From Actinomycetota bacterium (GTDB lineage: Bacteria > Actinomycetota > AC-67), in the NCBI GenBank assembly GCA_005883175.1, contig VAYV01000096.1:5876-15620 (forward strand): a stretch of 9,745 nt of DNA. The letters run 5' to 3'. The position numbers and the translations under genes are program-made. Under the pieces are notes generated by a model that was given only the letters and a program-made list of their open reading frames with translations, was not told the origin of the DNA and ran no database searches. The number at the start of each line of letters is the position of its first letter. The stretch's first letter is position 1. Positions 5,939-9,745 of this stretch are shown here, in pieces.

Positions 5939-6853
5939 TCAGGTAAAGAGAATCTCCTCGTTCGTCTCTCCGCCCGAAGACGCGAGCCCGGTGGCACCGC
6001 CGGCGATGATCGTTCTCGTCGCGCCGGCCAACAGCGTGGGATCGGCGAGAGGTAAGGCCAGCGGGCTGCTCGGCGAGATCCTTCCGCTCGTTACCGAGAT
6101 CTGCCACACGCGCGCAGTCGGGCGACCGGGCACCTCGGCGAGCCGACGCACGGATCCCGAGCTGGGATCGACGAGGTACACCGACCGGGACGCGGACGCG
6201 GAGTCCGTCTGGCCGCCGGCGACCAGGAGCTTCGATCCGGCCACGGCCACGGCCGCGTAACGCAAGCCCACGGGGAGGGTGGCGGCCACGCGGAACGAGC
6301 GGCCGGCCGCCGTCTCGAGCACCTCAGGCCGCGCGCGCGTCCCGTCGTAGCCGCCGGCGACGAAGATCGAGTTGCCGATCGTGACGGCGGCGAGGTCGGA
6401 CAAAACGCGCGGCAGGTGACCGATCGTGGACGTGGCGCCGGTCGCAGGGTCGAAGCGTTGGACGAGATTCCCTGCATTACCACTGCCGCCGAACAGGATG
6501 ATCTCGTTGCCCATCGAGACGGCCGCCGCGTCGTGCGCGGCGATCGGCAGGGAGCCGACCCGTCTCGACGAACCGGTGCGCAGGTCGATCGAAAGGATCG
6601 TCGAGATCGACGAGTCTCCTGGGATCAGCCCGCCGAGCATGTAGCCGGTTCCACCGACGACGGCGCCGGCCGCGCGCTCGACGACGTACGGAAGTTTCGG
6701 CAACGACGTGGAAGCGCCGGCCGAAGGAGACGCCGTTCGCGCTCTCGATGTCGTCGGTCGCGGGGGAAGCGTGTTGCGCGCGCGCGGCACGCTCGACGTG
6801 CAGGACGCCGCGAGCGCGAACAGAACGATAAGGGCGAGACGCTTCGCGGCTAC
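5939..6853 (-). CDS. Kelch-repeat beta-propeller lipoprotein, start codon uncertain
   Basis: The reading frame encodes an evident lipoprotein: VAAKRLALIVLFALAASC (Cys is residue 18 counted from the GTA at 6853), a Pro/Ser/Thr-rich linker, then Kelch repeats. Six can be aligned: residues 54-101, 102-146, 147-192, 193-240, 241-264 and 265-304, each opening with LP or VP/LA-type edges and most showing the Kelch double Gly (MLGG, LFGG, VAGG, VAGG, IAGG). The fifth is only 24 residues and lacks its central strands. No ATG, GTG or TTG exists in frame between the TGA at 6931-6929 and GTG 6790, which lies after the lipobox. The GTA at 6853, overlapping the fumC TAG, is the best placed but non-standard candidate. 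If GTG 6790 is used, the protein (283 residues) would lose its export signal. Role unknown; likely a surface-bound binding protein. Family confident, start not. Confidence 0.85.
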   Translation of the reverse strand, partial: VAAKRLALIVLFALAASCTSSVPRARNTLPPRPTTSRARTASPSAGASTSLPKLPYVVERAAGAVVGGTGYMLGGLIPGDSSISTILSIDLRTGSSRRVGSLPIAAHDAAAVSMGNEIILFGGSGNAGNLVQRFDPATGATSTIGHLPRVLSDLAAVTIGNSIFVAGGYDGTRARPEVLETAAGRSFRVAATLPVGLRYAAVAVAGSKLLVAGGQTDSASASRSVYLVDPSSGSVRRLAEVPGRPTARVWQISVTSGRISPSSPLALPLADPTLLAGATRTIIAGGATGLASSGGETNEEILFT

Positions 6854-8265
6854 CCGCCCCCGAGACCCGGCGCTACGATCCCGCCGCGCGTCATCTTCAT
6901 CAGGTCCAGCGCTTCGTCGAGCTCTTTCTCACCGAGCACTCCGCGCTCGAGCACCACGTCGCGGATGCTGCGCCCGGTCTTGAAGGCTTCCTTCGAGATC
7001 TCGGCGCACAGGTCGTACCCGATCGCCGGAACCAGCGCCGTCACGATGGGGAAGGACTGCTCCACGAGCGCGCGCGCGCGCTCAACGTCCGGCTGCAAGT
7101 CTTCGACGCATCGCTCCGCAAGCAGCGTCGTCGCCGACGCAAGCAGGTGCACCGACTCGAGCAGGTTGCGCGCGATCACCGGCATGAACACGTTGAGCTC
7201 GAAGTTGCCCATCGCGCCGCACATCGCGACGGTCGCGTCGTTGCCGAACACCTGTGCCGCGACCTGGGTCACGACTTCGGGAATGACCGGGTCCACCTTC
7301 CCCGGCATGATCGAGCTGCCCGGCTGCAGCTCCGGCAGGCGGAGCTCGCCGATCCCCGCGCGCGGCCCCGAGCCCATCCACCGCAGGTCGTTCGCGATCT
7401 TCATCATCGACGTGGCAACGGTGCGAAGCGTCCCCGACACCTCGACGCACGCGTCTTTCCCGCCTTGCGCTTCGAAATGATCGTCGGCTTCACGAACGGC
7501 CAGTCGTGTCCGCTCCGCGACCAACGCGATCGTTCGCGCGGCGAACCCCGGTTCCGCATTGAGGCCCGTGCCGACCGCAGTGCCGCCCAAGGCAAGCTCG
7601 AACAGTCGCTTCTGCGCGTCTTCGATCCGGTCCAACCCCTTCGCGATCTGCGTCGCGTAACCACCGAATTCCTGACCGAACGTGATCGGCGTGGCGTCCA
7701 TCAGGTGCGTCCGCCCGACCTTGAGCACGTCGGTCCACGCCTCGGCCTTCGCGCGCAGCGCGCCCTGAAGCTGGGTCAACGCCGGCGTGAGCTCGTCGCG
7801 CAGCGCGCCGAGGGTCGCGAGGTGGATCGCCGACGGGATCACGTCGTTCGAGGACTGTCCCGCGTTCACGTGATCGTTCGGGTGGACCTCCTTCGACCCA
7901 CGGTCCCCGCCCAGCAGCTCCGACGCGCGGTTCGCGATCACCTCGTTCGCGTTCATGTTCGTCGACGTGCCCGACCCGGTCTGGAAGACGTCGATGGGGA
8001 AGTGCTCGTCGAGCGTCCCTGCCACGACCTCATCGGCCGCGCGCCTGATGGCGTCCGCCTTCTTTGCGTCGAAGTGGCCGAGCTCCTCGTTCGTCGTCGC
8101 GGCCGCCCACTTGATCAGGCCGAGCGCTTCGATGAAACGGCGCGGCATCCGCATGCCGCTCACGGGGAAGTTGTCGACGGCGCGCTGCGTCTGCGCGCCC
8201 CAGTACGCATCCTGCGGCACGCGAACCTCCCCCATCGAGTCCTTCTCGACCCGCCATTCGCTCAT
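6850..8265 (-). CDS. fumC: Fumarate hydratase class II
   Basis: The 471-residue protein catalyses reversible hydration of fumarate to malate in the TCA cycle. It has the usual N-terminus (RVEKDSMGEVRVP..AYWGAQTQRA), the substrate loop GSGTSTNMNANEV (S98, T100), the catalytic-site His in GRTHLMDATP (H187, E. coli H188) and the signature loop GSSIMPGKVD (residues 316-325: catalytic Ser, K323). Numbering is within one of E. coli FumC, so there is no insertion or deletion. The signature normally ends in Asn; here residue 325 is Asp (codon GAC). The C-terminus GIVAPGLGGG is Gly-rich. Start ATG 8265 is fixed by GAGGAGG 6 nt upstream and by family alignment; the frame stays open further upstream but that extension has no fumarase similarity. 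It is the first gene of a minus-strand run with the two lipoprotein genes; its TAG overlaps the frame of the Kelch gene. Aspartase or another lyase of the superfamily is less likely. Confidence 0.95.
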   Translation of the reverse strand: MSEWRVEKDSMGEVRVPQDAYWGAQTQRAVDNFPVSGMRMPRRFIEALGLIKWAAATTNEELGHFDAKKADAIRRAADEVVAGTLDEHFPIDVFQTGSGTSTNMNANEVIANRASELLGGDRGSKEVHPNDHVNAGQSSNDVIPSAIHLATLGALRDELTPALTQLQGALRAKAEAWTDVLKVGRTHLMDATPITFGQEFGGYATQIAKGLDRIEDAQKRLFELALGGTAVGTGLNAEPGFAARTIALVAERTRLAVREADDHFEAQGGKDACVEVSGTLRTVATSMMKIANDLRWMGSGPRAGIGELRLPELQPGSSIMPGKVDPVIPEVVTQVAAQVFGNDATVAMCGAMGNFELNVFMPVIARNLLESVHLLASATTLLAERCVEDLQPDVERARALVEQSFPIVTALVPAIGYDLCAEISKEAFKTGRSIRDVVLERGVLGEKELDEALDLMKMTRGGIVAPGLGGG

Positions 8266-8271
8266 CGGATG

Positions 8272-8278
8272 CCTCCTC
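8272..8278 (-). promoter_or_regulatory. Ribosome binding site of fumC
   Basis: Minus-strand GAGGAGG lies 6 nt before ATG 8265, the strongest Shine-Dalgarno in the window, and fixes the fumC start against longer in-frame possibilities. Confidence 0.85.
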
Positions 8279-8291
8279 GCACGACGAAGCC

Positions 8292-8297
8292 AGTGTA
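8292..8297 (-). promoter_or_regulatory. Candidate -10 box of fumC
   Basis: Minus-strand TACACT (8297 to 8292) fits TANNNT and would give a leader of about 20 nt that contains the GAGGAGG site. A weak TTCGCC (8322 to 8317) lies 19 nt upstream as a possible -35. Confidence 0.4.
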
Positions 8298-8345
8298 AGG
8301 CGTTGCGCGAGTGCCCGGCGAAGCGCGAGGACCCGGGGCCGCCGC

Positions 8346-8351
8346 TACGAT
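8346..8351 (+). promoter_or_regulatory. Candidate -10 box for a leaderless acyl-CoA synthetase transcript
   Basis: TACGAT (TANNNT) ends 8 nt before GTG 8360, the same arrangement as TAGACT before the phosphatase gene. There is no Shine-Dalgarno and no convincing -35 box. It is divergent from the fumC promoter, with about 50 nt between the two boxes. Confidence 0.4.
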
Positions 8352-8359
8352 TGCCCGCC

Positions 8360-9745
8360 GTGGAACCTTTCCCGTGGGAGCCGACGCCCGAGTACGTCGA
8401 GCCGTCGAACGTGAGCCGCTTCATGCGCGCGCACGGTATCTCGTCCTATCCCGATCTGATCCGCCGGTCGCAAGACGACATCGAGTGGTTCTGGCAAGCG
8501 GTGATCGACGATCTCGGGATCGAGTTCTTCACGCCGTACCGAGCGATCGTCGAGACGCCCAAAGGCATCCCGTGGGCGATCTGGTTCGGCGGCTCGACGG
8601 TGAACCTCACGTACAACTGCGTCGACCGGCACGCCGCGCGCGCGCCGGGCCGCACGGCGCTCGTGTGGGAAGGCGAGGACGGCGCGACGCGCACACTGAC
8701 GTACGGCGATCTCAAGCGCGAGGTCGACACGTTCGCGAACGGCCTTAGCGCGCTCGGCATCGGCCCGGGCGACGCGGTCGGGATCTACATGCCGATGATC
8801 ATCGAGAACGTCGTCGCGCTGTATGCGTGCTCGAAGATCGGCGCCGTCTGGCTCCCGATCTTCTCCGGGTTCGCCGCGAACGCGGTGGCCGCGCGCCTCC
8901 AGGACGCGGACGCTGTGGCGCTGATCACGGCCGACGGTTTCTGGCGACGCGGCTCGCAGGTGCGGATGAAAGAAGCAGCCGACGAAGCGGTCGCCGCGTC
9001 GCCGAGCATCAGGCATGTGATCGTCGCGCGACGCCTCCATCGCGACGTGCCGTGGACGGAGGGGCGCGACGTCGACTGGTCCGACGTCGTCGCCGGCCGG
9101 CCGGATGAGTGCGAGCCCGCGCACCTCGACTCCGAGCACCCGCTGTTCATCGCGTACACCTCCGGCACGACCGGCCGCCCGAAGGGTGTCGTGCACGTGC
9201 ACGGCGGGTTCCTCGTGAAGATCGCAGAGGAGGTTGCGTACCAGGTCGACCTCCACGACGACGACCTCTTGTTCTGGGTCACCGACATGGGCTGGATCAT
9301 GGGACCGTGGGAAGTGATTGGCGCCGGTGCGAACGGCGGCGCGGTGCTGCTGTATGAAGGCGCGCCCGACTATCCGGCGCCCGACCGGATCTGGTCGATC
9401 ATCGAACGGCATCGCGTCACCATCCTCGGCGTGTCGCCGACGCTGGTGCGCGCGCTCATCCCGCACGGCGACGAAAACGTGACGAAGCACGACCTGTCGA
9501 GCCTTCGGATCCTGGCGTCGACCGGTGAGCCGTGGAACCCGGATCCGTGGCTCTGGTATTTCAACGTCGTCGGCGGCGCGCGCTGCCCGATCATCAACAT
9601 CTCCGGCGGCACGGAGGTCGGCGCGTGCTTCCTGTCGCCGACGCCGCTGACGCCCCTTCGCCCGTGCACGCTCGGGGGCCCGGCGCTCGGAATGGCGATC
9701 GATGTCTACGACCCCGACGGCAACCCGCTCCCGCCCGGCATGGTC
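8360..9745 (+). CDS. AMP-binding acyl-CoA synthetase, Acs-like (3' end outside window)
   Basis: The frame is open from GTG 8360 to the window edge (462 residues seen; full relatives have roughly 600-650). It is an ANL-superfamily adenylating enzyme that activates a carboxylic acid as acyl-AMP and then acyl-CoA. An acetyl-CoA-synthetase-type N-terminus is present (WFWQAVIDDLGIEFFTPY, then WFGGSTVNLTYNCVDRH), followed by the adenylation core: the P-loop YTSGTTGRPKG (residues 266-276), TDMGWIMGPW, and the A5-type ISGGTEVG (GGTE 416-419). The hinge, the catalytic C-terminal Lys and the C-terminal domain lie beyond the window. The acid cannot be read off: acetate, propionate or another short acid is likely from the Acs-like N-terminus, but several homologues of this type act on other acids. 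TTG 8351 is an in-frame alternative start but overlaps the TACGAT box. Confidence 0.9.
   Translation, partial: MEPFPWEPTPEYVEPSNVSRFMRAHGISSYPDLIRRSQDDIEWFWQAVIDDLGIEFFTPYRAIVETPKGIPWAIWFGGSTVNLTYNCVDRHAARAPGRTALVWEGEDGATRTLTYGDLKREVDTFANGLSALGIGPGDAVGIYMPMIIENVVALYACSKIGAVWLPIFSGFAANAVAARLQDADAVALITADGFWRRGSQVRMKEAADEAVAASPSIRHVIVARRLHRDVPWTEGRDVDWSDVVAGRPDECEPAHLDSEHPLFIAYTSGTTGRPKGVVHVHGGFLVKIAEEVAYQVDLHDDDLLFWVTDMGWIMGPWEVIGAGANGGAVLLYEGAPDYPAPDRIWSIIERHRVTILGVSPTLVRALIPHGDENVTKHDLSSLRILASTGEPWNPDPWLWYFNVVGGARCPIINISGGTEVGACFLSPTPLTPLRPCTLGGPALGMAIDVYDPDGNPLPPGMV

Noticed and set aside
5908..5997. Longer N-terminus for the YVTN lipoprotein starting at 5997
   Set aside because: It would put 30 Arg-rich residues before the signal peptide and overlap the Kelch gene; ATG 5907 or GTG 5895 gives a normal lipoprotein signal.
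6874..6879. Plus-strand TACGAT in a context similar to the box before the acyl-CoA synthetase
   Set aside because: It lies antisense in the end of fumC with no gene or start codon at the expected distance; most likely chance.
7147..8298. 383-codon open frame on the plus strand opposite fumC
   Set aside because: Antisense shadow: Arg/His/Asp-rich, no motif, while the opposite strand carries intact fumarase.
8266..8424. In-frame N-terminal extension of fumarase upstream of ATG 8265
   Set aside because: The extension has no fumarase similarity, would overlap the divergent gene, and ATG 8265 has an ideal Shine-Dalgarno.
8345..9490. 381-codon open frame on the minus strand opposite the acyl-CoA synthetase
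   Set aside because: Composition typical of GC-driven shadow frames; the plus strand has all adenylation motifs.

Overview
The DNA is high in GC (about two thirds G+C by eye) with strong third-position GC bias, tightly packed genes and frequent GTG/TTG starts. The trio histidine phosphatase / DUF3090 / SCO1664-like kinase is largely confined to Actinobacteria, with some members in Chloroflexi. Together with TANNNT-type promoters set directly against start codons, this points to an actinobacterial or deep-branching relative, probably environmental. There is no rRNA or other marker to fix the taxon. No mobile element, tRNA, CRISPR array or phage gene is visible; this looks like ordinary chromosome.

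Layout, left to right. Plus strand: the 3' part of a FIST-domain sensor protein (1-1119) with an exact 18-bp tandem duplication. Next come a TPP riboswitch (about 1161-1250) and thiC (1257-2960), the HMP-phosphate synthase of thiamin synthesis, whose Shine-Dalgarno lies inside the aptamer. Then comes a three-gene unit: MSMEG_4193-type histidine phosphatase (2992-3609), a DUF3090 protein (3606-4052) and a SCO1664-family kinase-like protein (4056-4724). It meets a minus-strand block head-on with one base between stop codons. Transcribed right to left, that block is class II fumarase fumC (8265-6850), a Kelch-propeller lipoprotein (6853-5939) and a seven-bladed YVTN-propeller lipoprotein (5907-4726). 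Divergent from fumC, an acetyl-CoA-synthetase-like AMP-binding enzyme (8360 onward) runs off the right edge. No stretch over 300 bases lacks a gene; the longest gap (1120-1256) is filled by the thiC promoter and riboswitch.

Functionally, thiC is controlled by the end product TPP. The phosphatase/DUF3090/kinase unit has no known role; a kinase-like and a phosphatase-like protein in one transcript invite a modification/demodification hypothesis. fumC and the acyl-CoA synthetase are central carbon metabolism. The two propeller lipoproteins should sit on the outer face of the cytoplasmic membrane.

The points most worth a second look are: (1) the DUF3090 protein ends just where its family's Cys-rich tail should begin, and a single in-frame TAG separates it from the kinase-like gene, which has no Shine-Dalgarno and a TTG start; (2) the Kelch lipoprotein has a clear signal peptide but no ATG/GTG/TTG in frame to start it, its best placed start being a GTA overlapping the fumC stop; (3) one Kelch blade has lost its core strands; (4) fumarase has Asp in place of a near-invariant Asn in its signature; (5) three genes show TANNNT followed 7-8 nt later by the start codon and no Shine-Dalgarno, suggesting leaderless transcripts. 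I found no clearly new defence or mobile system.
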